The position numbers were made by a program, and so were the translations under genes. A stretch of 64,000 nt of DNA from Gammaproteobacteria bacterium (GTDB taxonomy: Bacteria; Pseudomonadota; Gammaproteobacteria; Chromatiales; Chromatiaceae), in the NCBI GenBank assembly GCA_020445405.1, contig JAGRGQ010000008.1:1-64000 (forward strand), written 5' to 3'. Shown one piece after another: positions 23,648-32,939 of this stretch (positions are counted from its first letter, which is position 1; the number at the start of each line of letters is the position of its first letter). Below the pieces are notes generated by a model. The model worked only from the letters and a program-made list of their open reading frames with translations, was not told the DNA's origin and made no database searches.

Positions 23648-24406
23648 ATGGACAAACCGCGTTTTTCAACACATCGCTCACAATGTGATCCGCAGACCAT
23701 ACTGGATGCATCGACAGAGGTGGATTGCGAGGATTGCGGACTGGATCCAATCTGCATGGTGCTCGATTATGCGGAGGAGGCAAGCGGGGTACCGGAGGGC
23801 GTTTTGCTGCGACGGCGTCCGGTGGAGCGGGGAGAGATAATTTTTCGTCAGGATGACCCTTTTCGTTCTCTTTTCGCGGTCAAGTCAGGCTCGTTTAAAA
23901 CCTCCATGGAAAATGGCGGGCAGTCGAAACGGGTAATCGGATTCCAGTTTCCGGGTGAACTGATCGGCGTCGAAGCGATGTCTCGGGGCAAATACCCATG
24001 CACCGCGAGGGCGTTGCAAAATGGCAGTGTCTGTGAGCTGCACATCGCCCGTTTGCCGGAATCGGGCAGACCCCTGGAAGCGCTGCAGGCAGCCGTCATC
24101 GAACTGCTGGGGAAAGAGGTGGCGTTTAATCACCAGCTGGTTTCCTCGCTGGTGCATCAATCCGCGGAACAGCGAATCTGCGGTTTTATACTGAGCCTGT
24201 CCAGCCGGTTGGCGCATCGCCGGCTGCCGAGCCTGGAGTTTACATTCACCATGTCGCGCACAGATATCGGCAACTATCTCGGATTGGCGAGCGAAACGGT
24301 AAGCCGGGTTTTGACCCGTATGGGCAGATCCGGCGCCATTCATCTGCAACGCAAACGCATTCGGATCCTGGATCGAAATGCGCTGGAGCAGTGCGCTGAC
24401 GGCTAA
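23648..24406 (+). CDS. FNR-type transcriptional regulator (second copy, next to cco genes)
   Basis: A 252-residue Crp/Fnr-family protein. It carries CEDCGLDPIC (C-X2-C-X5-C) near residue 27 and a fourth cysteine in KYPCTARAL, so it can probably hold an oxygen-labile [4Fe-4S] cluster. The helix-turn-helix SRTDIGNYLGLASETVSRVL includes the ETVSR contacts that read TTGAT half-sites. It differs clearly from the other FNR at 10804-11562, especially in its longer N-terminus. Placed directly upstream of ccoNOQP, whose promoter has a perfect FNR box, it is a likely local activator of the high-affinity oxidase. Confidence 0.92.
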   Translation: MDKPRFSTHRSQCDPQTILDASTEVDCEDCGLDPICMVLDYAEEASGVPEGVLLRRRPVERGEIIFRQDDPFRSLFAVKSGSFKTSMENGGQSKRVIGFQFPGELIGVEAMSRGKYPCTARALQNGSVCELHIARLPESGRPLEALQAAVIELLGKEVAFNHQLVSSLVHQSAEQRICGFILSLSSRLAHRRLPSLEFTFTMSRTDIGNYLGLASETVSRVLTRMGRSGAIHLQRKRIRILDRNALEQCADG

Positions 24407-24468
24407 TTCGTGGAATTGTGCCCGGCACCCTCAATTTGTATAAAACAAAATAAGAGTATTAGTTTCTT

Positions 24469-24482
24469 TTGATCTAAATCAA
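24469..24482. promoter_or_regulatory. FNR box upstream of ccoN (TTGATCTAAATCAA)
   Basis: Perfect TTGAT-N4-ATCAA. If this is a class II site centred at -41.5, transcription starts near 24517 and the -10 falls at 24505-24510, which reads TATCTT. That fit supports FNR-activated expression of the oxidase operon under low oxygen. Confidence 0.9.
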
Positions 24483-24573
24483 CAATTTGGAAAATCTGAA
24501 TAAATATCTTAGATAACAATAACATATCAATTTATTTTGGGGCCGGAACGGGCCTCGGACGTCAGAAGATATG

Positions 24574-24602
24574 TTGACATTTGTCAGATTTTGAGGTGTT
24601 AT
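24574..24602 (+). promoter_or_regulatory. Possible second sigma-70 promoter of ccoNOQP overlapped by a dyad
   Basis: A perfect -35 TTGACA (24574-24579), a 17-bp spacer and TGTTAT (24597-24602). The -35 is covered by the dyad TGACA-TT-TGTCA (24575-24586), which could be a repressor site. This would be a second start site downstream of the FNR-type promoter. Confidence 0.5.
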
Positions 24603-24613
24603 ACCGCGCACTC

Positions 24614-24636
24614 AAAGCCCCATATTTTGGGGTTTT
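24614..24636 (+). promoter_or_regulatory. Leader hairpin before ccoN
   Basis: AAAGCCCCA-TATTT-TGGGGTTTT can form a 9-bp stem (one G-U pair) with a 5-nt loop. It resembles a weak intrinsic terminator with only four U residues, and lies between the FNR-box promoter and the ccoN start. It may be an attenuator, a stabilising leader hairpin, or the end of readthrough from the regulator gene. Confidence 0.4.
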
Positions 24637-24701
24637 GACGCGGGGATTACCTTACATTTTGTATTGTATTTTTTCTTTGAATTTTTCTCTTGGGGGGGTT
24701 C

Positions 24702-26135
24702 ATGGACGCCACAACTGAGCAAAAGTACGACTATGGCGTCGTACGCTGGTTCACGGTCATGGCAGCCGTCTACCTGATGGTAGGCGCCCTAGTCGGGGTT
24801 TATATAGCCTCGGAGCTGGCTTGGCCGTTTCTGAACTTTGATCTTGAATACATCACTTTCGGGCGTCTTCGTCCGCTGCATACGAACGCGGTGATTTTCG
24901 CCTACGGTGGATCTGCTCTGATGGCAACCGCGTTCTATAGCGTACAGCGCACCTGTGCCACCAGGCTCTGGAGCAACAAACTGGCCTGGTTCACGTTTAT
25001 CGGCTGGAATCTGATCATCGTGTCGGCGGTCATCTCTTTCCCGTTGGGTCTTACCCAGGGCAAGGAGTACGCCGAGCTTGAATGGCCGATCGATGTGATG
25101 ATTGCGGTGGTTTGGCTCTCCTTCATGTTTAACTTCATCATGACCCTGGCCAATCGCAAGACGTCGCATATCTACGTCTCCAACTGGTTCTTCCTGGGCA
25201 TGATGGTGATGATCACCTATCTGCATGTCGTCAACAGCCTGGCTGTCCCGGTCGGTCTGTTCAAATCCTACTCCATTTTTTCGGGCGTGCAGGATGCCAT
25301 GATCCAGTGGTGGTGGGGACATAATGCGGTGGGATTCTACCTGACGGCCGGTTTCCTTGGGATCATGTACTATTTCGTTCCCAAGCAGGCGAACCGCCCC
25401 GTCTACTCCTACCGTTTGTCGGTGATTCACTTCTGGGCGCTGATGTTCGGCTATGTCTGGCTGGGTGCGCATCACCTCCAGTATACGGCGCTGCCCGACT
25501 GGACCGGCTCCCTGGGTGCGGCGGTCTCCCTGGCCATGATCATTCCCTCCTGGGGAGGCGCCGTGAATGGCATGATGACCCTCTCCGGTGCCTGGGACAA
25601 ACTGCGCACCGACTATGTACTGCGCTTCCTCATCATGTCCCTCGCCTTCTACGCCATGTCCACATTCGAAGGTCCGGTCATGTCGATCAAGACGGTCAAC
25701 GCCCTGTCGCACTATACCGACTGGACCGTTGGTCACGTCCATTCCGGTGCGCTTGGCTGGGTGGCCATGGTTGGAATCGGCGCCATCTATCACATGATGA
25801 CCAAGGTGTTCCACGTTCAACTCTGGTCGACCAAGCTGGTCAATGCGCATTTCTGGACCGCCACCATCGGAACCGTAGTCTATATCGTGGCCATGTGGGT
25901 CTCCGGCATCATGCAGGGTCTGATGTGGAGAGCCTACGACGAGTACGGCACGCTGGCGTATACCTTTGCCGAGTCGGTGGAATCGATGCATCCCTACTAC
26001 GCCATGCGAGCGGTCGGCGGCATGATCTTCCTGCTGGGTACGGTGTTGATGGTGGTCAATATTCTGATGACCGTTGCCAAGGCTTCGGCTGCCGGCAGCG
26101 TGCAGGCTGCACGTACTGCACCTGCCACTGCTTAA
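24702..26135 (+). CDS. ccoN: cbb3-type cytochrome c oxidase subunit I
   Basis: The 477-residue catalytic subunit of the high-affinity cbb3 oxidase, with about twelve membrane helices. The visible histidine ligands are in [10 protein letters not shown] (low-spin haem b), [15 protein letters not shown] (CuB His with the cross-linked Tyr), [14 protein letters not shown] (CuB His-His) and [14 protein letters not shown] (haem b3 and b). It reduces oxygen to water with electrons from CcoO/CcoP. ATG 24702 follows a run of seven G residues that serves as ribosome-binding site; a TTG four codons upstream is rejected. Confidence 0.98.
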   Translation: MDATTEQKYDYGVVRWFTVMAAVYLMVGALVGVYIASELAWPFLNFDLEYITFGRLRPLHTNAVIFAYGGSALMATAFYSVQRTCATRLWSNKLAWFTFIGWNLIIVSAVISFPLGLTQGKEYAELEWPIDVMIAVVWLSFMFNFIMTLANRKTSHIYVSNWFFLGMMVMITYLHVVNSLAVPVGLFKSYSIFSGVQDAMIQWWWGHNAVGFYLTAGFLGIMYYFVPKQANRPVYSYRLSVIHFWALMFGYVWLGAHHLQYTALPDWTGSLGAAVSLAMIIPSWGGAVNGMMTLSGAWDKLRTDYVLRFLIMSLAFYAMSTFEGPVMSIKTVNALSHYTDWTVGHVHSGALGWVAMVGIGAIYHMMTKVFHVQLWSTKLVNAHFWTATIGTVVYIVAMWVSGIMQGLMWRAYDEYGTLAYTFAESVESMHPYYAMRAVGGMIFLLGTVLMVVNILMTVAKASAAGSVQAARTAPATA

Positions 26136-26150
26136 GAGGAGTAACTAAAA

Positions 26151-26840
26151 ATGGCAATGCAAGAGAGCATGGAAAGAAATGTCTGGGGACTGTTGATCGT
26201 ATTGGCGATCGCGCTCTCCGTAGGCGGCCTTGTTGAAATCGTTCCGCTGTTCTATCTGAAGAGCACCATGGAGCACAACAAAGCACCTGAGCTGGTATGG
26301 CAGCGGCAGGCGGGTCAGACCCTGGCTGATCACAAGCCGGGTGACGGCATGCGTCCCTACAAAGCGCTGGAACTGGCCGGCCGCGACGTCTACATCCGCG
26401 AAGGGTGCTATTTGTGCCACTCGCAGATGGTGCGTCCTTTCCGCGATGAGAAAGAGCGCTACGGCCACTACTCGCTGGCATCCGAGTCGATGTACGACCA
26501 CCCCTTCCAGTGGGGCTCCAAACGGACCGGTCCGGACGTGGCGCGGGTCGGCGGTAAATACTCGGATGACTGGCACCGCAGGCATCTGCGGGCTCCGCGG
26601 TCTGTAGTGCCGGAGTCGGTCATGCCGAACTATCCCTGGCTGAAAGATAACCTGGCCAATACCTCGATAGGCGATCACATGAAGGGCCTGCAGTTGGTCG
26701 GTGTTCCCTATACCGATGCGGATATCGCTGCGGCGGCCGAGGAGGTCGAGGGCAAGACCGAGGAGGATGCCGTGGTGGCGTATCTCCAGGTGTTGGGCAC
26801 GATGGCCAAACTGGACGAAGAGAAGGTGTATCGTGAGTAG
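26151..26840 (+). CDS. ccoO: cbb3-type cytochrome c oxidase subunit II
   Basis: A 229-residue membrane-anchored mono-haem cytochrome c. One N-terminal helix ([20 protein letters not shown]) is followed by the haem site [17 protein letters not shown] (CXXCH), and the periplasmic domain carries the distal Met ligand, probably in [16 protein letters not shown] lies 12 bp before the ATG. Its 3' end overlaps the ccoQ start by 8 bp. Confidence 0.97.
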   Translation: MAMQESMERNVWGLLIVLAIALSVGGLVEIVPLFYLKSTMEHNKAPELVWQRQAGQTLADHKPGDGMRPYKALELAGRDVYIREGCYLCHSQMVRPFRDEKERYGHYSLASESMYDHPFQWGSKRTGPDVARVGGKYSDDWHRRHLRAPRSVVPESVMPNYPWLKDNLANTSIGDHMKGLQLVGVPYTDADIAAAAEEVEGKTEEDAVVAYLQVLGTMAKLDEEKVYRE

Positions 26841-27045
26841 CCTGCAGGAGTATTTTCATACCGATTGGCAGGCGATGACCACCACCGACTGGGTGGGAAC
26901 CATCCTGACGGTGGTCGTCTTTCTGCTCATGGTAGGGCTTTATTTCTACGTCCTGCGTCCAAAAAACCGGGAAAAGTTCGAATCGAACAGATTCATTCCG
27001 GTGGATGACGAACAAATTAGAAGCGGAGAAAACAATGGCGGATAA
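26833..27045 (+). CDS. ccoQ: cbb3 oxidase accessory subunit CcoQ
   Basis: A 70-residue single-helix protein that stabilises the cbb3 complex. It starts at GTG 26833, inside the end of ccoO, with AAGG a few bases upstream, and reads [15 protein letters not shown] at its N-terminus. One transmembrane helix ([20 protein letters not shown]) is followed by a polar tail with RFIPVDDEQ, as in other CcoQ/FixQ proteins. The end overlaps ccoP by 11 bp. Confidence 0.93.
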   Translation: MSSLQEYFHTDWQAMTTTDWVGTILTVVVFLLMVGLYFYVLRPKNREKFESNRFIPVDDEQIRSGENNGG

Positions 27046-27895
27046 AAATCCATTTCCGGGTGAAAACAATACCGGACACATCTGGGACGACAATCTGCGG
27101 GAACTGTCAAACCCGCCGCCACGCTGGTGGACGATAGCGCTCTGGGCGTCTCTCATCTGGGTGATCGTGTACGGCATCATCTATCCAATGTGGCCGGCTC
27201 CGCCCGGCAGCCAGGGATTCACCAAAGGTGTGACCGGCTGGACTCAGATGAATGAGTACAACACTGGCGTTGCTGAAGTGGAAGCGGTCCGCGCTGAGTT
27301 TGAGACGAAACTTGCCGGTATGTCGGCTGCGGATATTCTGAAAGATGAAGGCCTCTCAGCCTATACCGTGGCTTCCGCCAAGGTGCTGTTCGGCGACAAC
27401 TGCGCAGCCTGCCACGGTAGAAGCGGTCAGGGTGGCCCGGGTTTCCCGGTGCTTGTCGACGACGACTGGCTGTATGGCGGCACGATCGAGACTATCGAGC
27501 AGACCATCACCGGTGGCCGCAAGGGTGTCATGACGGCGCACGGCAAGATACTCAAGCCGGAAGAGGTGGATGAGCTGGCCAATGCAATCATTGAAGGCAA
27601 ACCCGAATCCTCGCCGCTGTTTCTGCAGAAGGGCTGTATCGCCTGCCACGGAATGGATGGCAAGGGTATGGCCATGCTGGGATCGGCTAACCTGACTGAC
27701 AGCATCTACCGGTTCGTTCCGCAGGGCGATCAGAGCCAGTTGGACAGCGTTAAATACACCATTATGCACGGGGTGAATGACGTAACCGATCCCATGACCA
27801 GGGAGGCTGTCATGCCGGCATTCGGTGAACGCCTTTCCAAAGGCGACATCAAGAAGCTGGCGGTCTACGTATACAAATTCGGCGGAGGTCAGTAG
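27035..27895 (+). CDS. ccoP: cbb3-type cytochrome c oxidase subunit III (di-haem)
   Basis: A 286-residue membrane-anchored di-haem cytochrome c that takes electrons from soluble cytochromes. After a short cytoplasmic N-terminus (HIWDDNLRELSNPPPRWW, a CcoP hallmark) there is a membrane helix, then two CXXCH sites: CAACHGRSGQGGPGFP and CIACHGMDGKGM. GGAG lies about 6 bp before ATG 27035. It is the last classical gene of ccoNOQP; a 42-codon frame and a terminator follow. Confidence 0.97.
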   Translation: MADKNPFPGENNTGHIWDDNLRELSNPPPRWWTIALWASLIWVIVYGIIYPMWPAPPGSQGFTKGVTGWTQMNEYNTGVAEVEAVRAEFETKLAGMSAADILKDEGLSAYTVASAKVLFGDNCAACHGRSGQGGPGFPVLVDDDWLYGGTIETIEQTITGGRKGVMTAHGKILKPEEVDELANAIIEGKPESSPLFLQKGCIACHGMDGKGMAMLGSANLTDSIYRFVPQGDQSQLDSVKYTIMHGVNDVTDPMTREAVMPAFGERLSKGDIKKLAVYVYKFGGGQ

Positions 27896-27980
27896 TTCCG
27901 CGGTTTGAGGTGAAAGCATGTGATAAGGCGTCTGCCGCCGGCCGGCGGGCAGACGCCATGCAAGACACAGGAGAACGATT

Positions 27981-28109
27981 ATGAATATGGGTGATCCCGT
28001 TGTTTGGGGTTCCTTTGGTGCCGTTGCAATTTGCCTGGTCATCGTCATCTTCCTGGCGATCAAGGTTAAATCACTGATAGCGAAGGATGCTGAATCGCAT
28101 AAAAAATGA
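27981..28109 (+). CDS. 42-residue single-helix membrane peptide behind ccoP
   Basis: A short open frame starting MNMGDPVVWGSFGAVAICLV and ending DAESHKK. It has a strong ribosome-binding site (AGGAGA, 8 bp before the ATG), one membrane helix (about residues 9-30) and a basic C-terminal tail. It lies 85 bp after ccoP and before the operon terminator, so it should be co-transcribed with ccoNOQP. I do not recognise the family with certainty; it is loosely like small DUF3149-type membrane proteins. It may be an extra small subunit or assembly peptide of the oxidase. Confidence 0.75.
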   Translation: MNMGDPVVWGSFGAVAICLVIVIFLAIKVKSLIAKDAESHKK

Positions 28110-28136
28110 ACAGGGCACAGTTCTGTTCAGGTAGTG

Positions 28137-28167
28137 AAAGAGGGGGAGTGATTTCCCCTCTTTTTTT
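28137..28167 (+). terminator. Rho-independent terminator of the ccoNOQP operon
   Basis: A 9-bp stem AAAGAGGGG / CCCCTCTTT with a 9-nt loop, followed by a run of seven T. A second small hairpin (GAACAG...CTGTTC) lies just upstream at 28108-28127. Confidence 0.92.
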
Positions 28168-28168
28168 A

Positions 28169-28180
28169 TGACTTTTGTCA
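28169..28180. promoter_or_regulatory. TGAC-TTTT-GTCA dyad upstream of ccoG
   Basis: A perfect 4+4 inverted repeat very like the TGACATTTGTCA dyad at 24575-24586 upstream of ccoN. A shared regulator of the structural and maturation operons is possible. Further on, 28190-28215 is rich in ATTCTCATT-like elements that loosely resemble Fur sites. Confidence 0.4.
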
Positions 28181-28327
28181 GCCTGGAAATTGATAATTCT
28201 CATTGTTTCTCATTGCCCTTAAAGTAGACTGAACCGCCGATTCCCAACACCTTCGGGACGGCCTGGATATTGAACCAATTGATTTTCCAGTCGTCATATA
28301 TTAATCGGTCCGCAGAGGAGAAATCCG

Positions 28328-29761
28328 TTGAGTGACAATCAGCAATCGCAACGGGATGCAGCCGTCGACGCACTCTACGCAGAGGCCGGTCACTGGCATA
28401 TCAATACCGGTGATGAGACCATTCATGCCAAGCGGGTAGGCGGCAAATGGCGCAGGCTCAAGTGGCTGTCGGATTCCCTCTGGCTGGTTTTCTTTCTCGG
28501 TCCCTATCTGCGCTGGGGGGATCGTCAGGCGGTCCTGTTCGATATTCCGAATCGCCAGTTTCACCTGTTTGGCGTGACGATACTCCCGCAGGACTTCTGG
28601 ATGCTTTCGCTGTTGTTGCTGTTTTTTGCGATTCTGCTGGCTGTGGTTACAGCGATTGCCGGTCGCGTGTGGTGTGGTTTTTTCTGCTTTCAGACGGTGT
28701 GGACCGATGTCTACACCTGGATAGAGGAAAAACTGGAGGGTGCTCCAGCCAAACGGCGGAAGCTGGACCAGGCGCCCCTCGGCTGGGAGAAGATACGCAA
28801 GAAGGGTATCAAACATCTGCTCTGGCTGATTATTGCGTTTCTGACCGGTATCGCTTTCATCACCTGGTTCGTTGACGCCCGGCAGTTCTGGCTGGACCTG
28901 GCCAACTTCAACCTCGGGACCACCGCACTCATCACCATGGCGCTTTTCACCGCAGGCACCTATGTGCTGGCCGGATTTCTGCGCGAGCAGGCCTGCTTCT
29001 GGCTCTGTCCCTATGCACGCATCCAGGGTGTGATGGTGGACAACACTTCAGCGGTTCCCACTTACGATTTTCACCGGGGAGAGCCGCGCGGGCGTGTCAA
29101 GAAGGGAGAGACCGAGGAGAACCGGACAACCGGCGATTGCGTGGACTGCAATCAATGCGTGGCGGTCTGCCCGACCGGGGTGGATATTCGCCATGGTCAG
29201 CAGGAGGGCTGCATCATGTGCGCACTCTGTATTGACGCGTGCGATATCGTCATGGAGAAGGTTGGCCGCCCTGCCGGCCTGATCCGCTACGAATCTCTGG
29301 ATTCGCTGAACGGTAAAGAGAATCGTCCCATGCTGAAGCGACCGAGGATCTGGGTCTATACCGCCGTGCTGGCGCTCTCATTGGTAGGCATCGCTTACGG
29401 TATCTCCACGCTGGATGCGATTGAGATCAAAGTCATACACGACCGTCAACCGCTGTTTGTGATGCAGAGCGATGGTTCCATACAGAACAAATACACGGTC
29501 AAGATTCTCAACAAGATGAACGAAGACATGGACGTTAAAATCAGCGTAACCGGGCTGGAGGGACTGCAGCTGGCCGGTGCCGAAAAGCCGATTACATCGC
29601 ATCATGGCAAAGTGACGCCGAGGGTCGTTTTCGTCAGGGCGCCGCGTAAAAGTATCGGCGGCGGATCAGTGCCTGTTCTATTCCGGGCCGAAGGGGTGGA
29701 TAAGAGCGGGCAGCCATTTGTGAGCGAGCGGCAGAGCGTTTTCATGGGACCCGATCAGTAA
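28328..29761 (+). CDS. ccoG: cbb3 oxidase assembly protein CcoG (polyferredoxin-like)
   Basis: A 477-residue membrane protein needed for cbb3 biogenesis; in recent work CcoG reduces Cu(II) to Cu(I) for the CuB centre. It has several helices in the first half with WCGFFCFQTVWTD and WLCPYARIQG motifs, then two [4Fe-4S] sites, CVDCNQCVAVCPTG and CIMCALCIDACD, and a C-terminal Ig-like periplasmic domain. The start is TTG 28328, with GAGGAG 9 bp upstream. It heads the maturation genes ccoG-ccoH-ccoI-ccoS. Confidence 0.95.
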   Translation: MSDNQQSQRDAAVDALYAEAGHWHINTGDETIHAKRVGGKWRRLKWLSDSLWLVFFLGPYLRWGDRQAVLFDIPNRQFHLFGVTILPQDFWMLSLLLLFFAILLAVVTAIAGRVWCGFFCFQTVWTDVYTWIEEKLEGAPAKRRKLDQAPLGWEKIRKKGIKHLLWLIIAFLTGIAFITWFVDARQFWLDLANFNLGTTALITMALFTAGTYVLAGFLREQACFWLCPYARIQGVMVDNTSAVPTYDFHRGEPRGRVKKGETEENRTTGDCVDCNQCVAVCPTGVDIRHGQQEGCIMCALCIDACDIVMEKVGRPAGLIRYESLDSLNGKENRPMLKRPRIWVYTAVLALSLVGIAYGISTLDAIEIKVIHDRQPLFVMQSDGSIQNKYTVKILNKMNEDMDVKISVTGLEGLQLAGAEKPITSHHGKVTPRVVFVRAPRKSIGGGSVPVLFRAEGVDKSGQPFVSERQSVFMGPDQ

Positions 29762-29817
29762 ATGCGGAGCGGAGGGCCGGCACCAGCCAGGTCGCATCCC
29801 AATTTACAGAGAGCCGT

Positions 29818-30312
29818 ATGAAAGATAAACAATCAGCATGGAGAAGCCCCTGGGTAATAGCATGGGTCGGTATACTGGTGGCTTTTATTCTGGTCAGCGG
29901 TTTTCGGATCTATCTTGCGATTCAGACCAATCCGGGACTGGTTGACAAAGACTACTATGAGCGGGGCCAGGATTACGAACAGAACCGCCTCAAGAAAATG
30001 GCGCGCGATCCCGGCTGGAAAATGAAACTCGACCCACCGAAAGTTGTGGATATAGGAAAACCCGCCCGCTACAGATTCCGCGTCACGGACAAAGCCGGGA
30101 TACCGGTCACTCCCGATGCGGTGACTTTTTATGCCTACCGGCCGTCTGATGCAAAAATGGATTTCTCCGTGCCGATGCAGGAAGTCGGCCAAGGGGAGTA
30201 TGAGGCTGAGGTGACATTTCCGTTACTCGGACTCTGGGATATTCTGGTCAGCGTCAAAAACGGCACGGATGAGTACAATCATCCCCACTGGGTCAGTGCC
30301 GGCGTCAATTAG
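29818..30312 (+). CDS. ccoH: cbb3 oxidase assembly protein CcoH (FixH)
   Basis: A 164-residue protein with an N-terminal membrane helix (PWVIAWVGILVAFILVSGF) and a periplasmic FixH domain (DYYERGQDYEQNRLKK is the family signature). It acts in cbb3 assembly, interacting with CcoN and the copper pump. Its stop shares one base with the GTG start of ccoI. Confidence 0.93.
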   Translation: MKDKQSAWRSPWVIAWVGILVAFILVSGFRIYLAIQTNPGLVDKDYYERGQDYEQNRLKKMARDPGWKMKLDPPKVVDIGKPARYRFRVTDKAGIPVTPDAVTFYAYRPSDAKMDFSVPMQEVGQGEYEAEVTFPLLGLWDILVSVKNGTDEYNHPHWVSAGVN

Positions 30313-32816
30313 TGGGCAGTGTAGCGCACCAGGCGGCCGACGCAGGGCAGCACTGTTTTCACTGTACGCTACCGATTTCCGCGACCGAAAAGGTAGATGC
30401 GGAAATAGACGGGCGGGTGCAATCGTTCTGCTGCAATGGCTGCCGCGCAGTCTGCGAGGCGATCTACAACGCCGGCCTGGAAGGATTTTATCGGCGCACG
30501 CCGGAGGGAACGCCGCTGGGACCGCCACCGGAGCTGCCGCAGGAGTTGGGATTTTACGATCTGGATGAGGTGCAGGAGGAGTTCGTCGATGATCTGGGCG
30601 AGGTCCGGGATATCAACCTGCTGGTGGATGGGATTCATTGCGCCGCCTGTGTCTGGTTGATCGAGAACAGTCTGCACGCCATGCCGGGGGTTACCCAGGC
30701 CCGGGTCAATCTCTCCGGCCGCAAACTCCATATCACCTGGGACAACAGCCGCCGAAAACTCTCCTCAATCATCGGCAGGCTGGGGCAGATCGGCTACTCA
30801 GCCGTTCCCTACGATCCCGACACCGCAGAAGGCCGGATCAACAGGCAGAACCGCAACCTGCTCTATCGCATGGCGTTTGCGGGATTCACGATGATGAACC
30901 TGTTGTGGATCTCGATCGCGCTCTATTCCGGCGCCGATAAGGGTGAGTTTCGCACGCTCTTTCACTGGGTCGGATTCGCGCTGGCAACGCCCACACTGCT
31001 CTATTCCGGCTACCCTTTCTATAAAGGCGCCTGGAGCGGACTGCGCAACCTGCATCTCGGTATGGATCTTCCCATTGCCATCGGTGCCAGCGTCACCTAT
31101 CTCTATTCCATCTACGTTATGCTGAGCGGTTCGCCGGCGGGTGAGGTCTACTACGATACCGTGGTCAACTTCCTCTTCGTCATTCTGGTGGGACGCTACC
31201 TGGAGGCACTCTCCAAGACACAGGCGGTTGCATCCACCCAGCGTCTGCTCGATCTGCAACCGCGGGTGGTGACATTGCTCCGGCAGGGCGCCGAGAAGAT
31301 CGTTCCCATCCGTTCGGTAAAACCGGGCGACACCATTCTGGTGAAGCCGGGTGAACGCATTCCGGTGGATGGTCTGATCCGTGAAGGGAACAGTTCCGTG
31401 GACGAAGCGATACTGACCGGAGAATCCGGCGGGGTCGGAAAAAATATCGGCGATCCTGTATCCGCCGGTACCATCAACGGTACCGGTGCGCTGGTCATAA
31501 CGGTGGAAGGGGTGCTGAAGAACACGGCGCTGGGGCGCATTATCCGGCTGGTGGAGGAGGCGCAGGCCAGCAAGGCGCCGATTCAATGCATGGCCGACCG
31601 CGTCGTGCCCTGGTTCGTCGCCGTGACCATTGGCCTGGCCACGGTAACGTTCATCTGGTGGCTGGAACGCGATCTGGAGACTGCGTTGATGGCGGCCACC
31701 GCGGTATTGATCATCACCTGTCCCTGTGCGTTCGGGCTGGCGACGCCCATGGCTATCGCAGTCGCCTCCGGCCTGGGAGCGAGGCATGGCATACTGGTCA
31801 GGAATGGCGAGGTGCTGGAAGCACTCTCCGCTATCAACCATTTTGTGTTCGACAAAACCGGCACCCTGACCGAGGGGCGGATGCGGGTTACGTCGGTACT
31901 GACCGGGAGCGAGAACTGGTCTGTGGGGGATGCGGCGATGGGGGCGGAGACGCGCGACGTTCTCCAGCAACTTGCGGCTCTGGAGCGCTACTCGGAGCAC
32001 CCGATCGCCGCCGCGGTGATTGCCAGTGTCGAAGATGCCGGACTATCGATTCCGGCGTCTGCGGTGGAGGAGTTTGAATATCGGCCCGGATTCGGGATTG
32101 GCGCGCTGCTGCAGGGTCGGCGCGTGGTGGCCGGCACCGCCGCCTGGATGGTTGATCGGGGAGTCTCGCTCAATCCCCACTTTGACAGCGAATCGGCACG
32201 CCTGGAGGCGCTTGGCATTGGCTGTCTCAGATTCGCCGTGGATGGCGAAGAGCGGGCAGTGATCGCATTGGAGGACCGAGTCCGTGAAGATGCGCCGGCG
32301 CTGATCGACGCGCTGAAGCGGGACGGGATGGATGTGACCCTGTTGAGTGGTGACCGCAGGACCGCTGCGGAGATGATTGCGCGTCGACTGGGCGGGATGC
32401 AGGTAATCGCCGAGGTGCTGCCGGAGCAGAAAGACCAGGTTATCGGCGGTCTCCAGGCTGACAACCAGCGGGTTGCCATGGTGGGTGATGGTGTCAACGA
32501 TGCCCCGGCGCTGGTGCGCGCGGATGTTGGCATCGCGCTTGGCTCGGGTACGGATGTTTCGATCGCCAGCGCGGATATCATTCTGATCAGCAGCGAACTT
32601 GAAAAGGTGCGTCTGGCCGCTGCGCTTTCCCGCCGGACGCTGCGTACCATAAGGCAGAATATCGGCATCTCAATCACCTATAATCTGATTATGGTGCCGT
32701 TGGCGATGATGGCACTGATTACGCCGTTGGTCGCGGCGGTGTCGATGCCGATCAGTTCGCTGCTGGTCATAGCCAACGCGGCCAGGATCCGGACGCTGTT
32801 CAAAACCGCAATATAG
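30312..32816 (+). CDS. ccoI: Copper-transporting P1B-type ATPase CcoI (FixI/CopA2-like)
   Basis: An 834-residue inner-membrane pump that delivers copper for cbb3 assembly. The N-terminus has a FixI-type cysteine cluster (HCFHCTLP, then CCNGCRAVCEAI), followed by an HMA domain with GIHCAACVWL. Transmembrane helices carry the CPC metal site in ITCPCAFGLATP. Phosphorylation motif DKTGTLTEG is near residue 514 and the hinge GDGVNDAPAL near 725. It starts with GTG 30312 at the end of ccoH. Confidence 0.96.
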   Translation: MGSVAHQAADAGQHCFHCTLPISATEKVDAEIDGRVQSFCCNGCRAVCEAIYNAGLEGFYRRTPEGTPLGPPPELPQELGFYDLDEVQEEFVDDLGEVRDINLLVDGIHCAACVWLIENSLHAMPGVTQARVNLSGRKLHITWDNSRRKLSSIIGRLGQIGYSAVPYDPDTAEGRINRQNRNLLYRMAFAGFTMMNLLWISIALYSGADKGEFRTLFHWVGFALATPTLLYSGYPFYKGAWSGLRNLHLGMDLPIAIGASVTYLYSIYVMLSGSPAGEVYYDTVVNFLFVILVGRYLEALSKTQAVASTQRLLDLQPRVVTLLRQGAEKIVPIRSVKPGDTILVKPGERIPVDGLIREGNSSVDEAILTGESGGVGKNIGDPVSAGTINGTGALVITVEGVLKNTALGRIIRLVEEAQASKAPIQCMADRVVPWFVAVTIGLATVTFIWWLERDLETALMAATAVLIITCPCAFGLATPMAIAVASGLGARHGILVRNGEVLEALSAINHFVFDKTGTLTEGRMRVTSVLTGSENWSVGDAAMGAETRDVLQQLAALERYSEHPIAAAVIASVEDAGLSIPASAVEEFEYRPGFGIGALLQGRRVVAGTAAWMVDRGVSLNPHFDSESARLEALGIGCLRFAVDGEERAVIALEDRVREDAPALIDALKRDGMDVTLLSGDRRTAAEMIARRLGGMQVIAEVLPEQKDQVIGGLQADNQRVAMVGDGVNDAPALVRADVGIALGSGTDVSIASADIILISSELEKVRLAAALSRRTLRTIRQNIGISITYNLIMVPLAMMALITPLVAAVSMPISSLLVIANAARIRTLFKTAI

Positions 32817-32939
32817 CGCCCGTTCAAAAAACATCGACCGTCTTTTCGGCATTCATCGCGATGGCGGGTTAAAATGGCAGGCGTCCCTGAACAGAGCATG
32901 CATAACAGCGAGCATGGGTAACAGAGCGAGCGACGGAAG

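Noticed and set aside
24789..25991. 400-codon minus-strand open frame opposite ccoN
   Set aside because: It lies fully inside ccoN in antisense and is His/Gly/Asp-rich as expected from a complementary membrane-protein frame.
28190..28215. Fur-box-like sequence (GATAATTCTCATT) upstream of ccoG
   Set aside because: Only loose similarity to the Fur consensus, without a good inverted partner; not called as a separate site.
30798..32000. 400-codon minus-strand open frame opposite ccoI
   Set aside because: It is antisense to an intact P-type ATPase and shows no domain.
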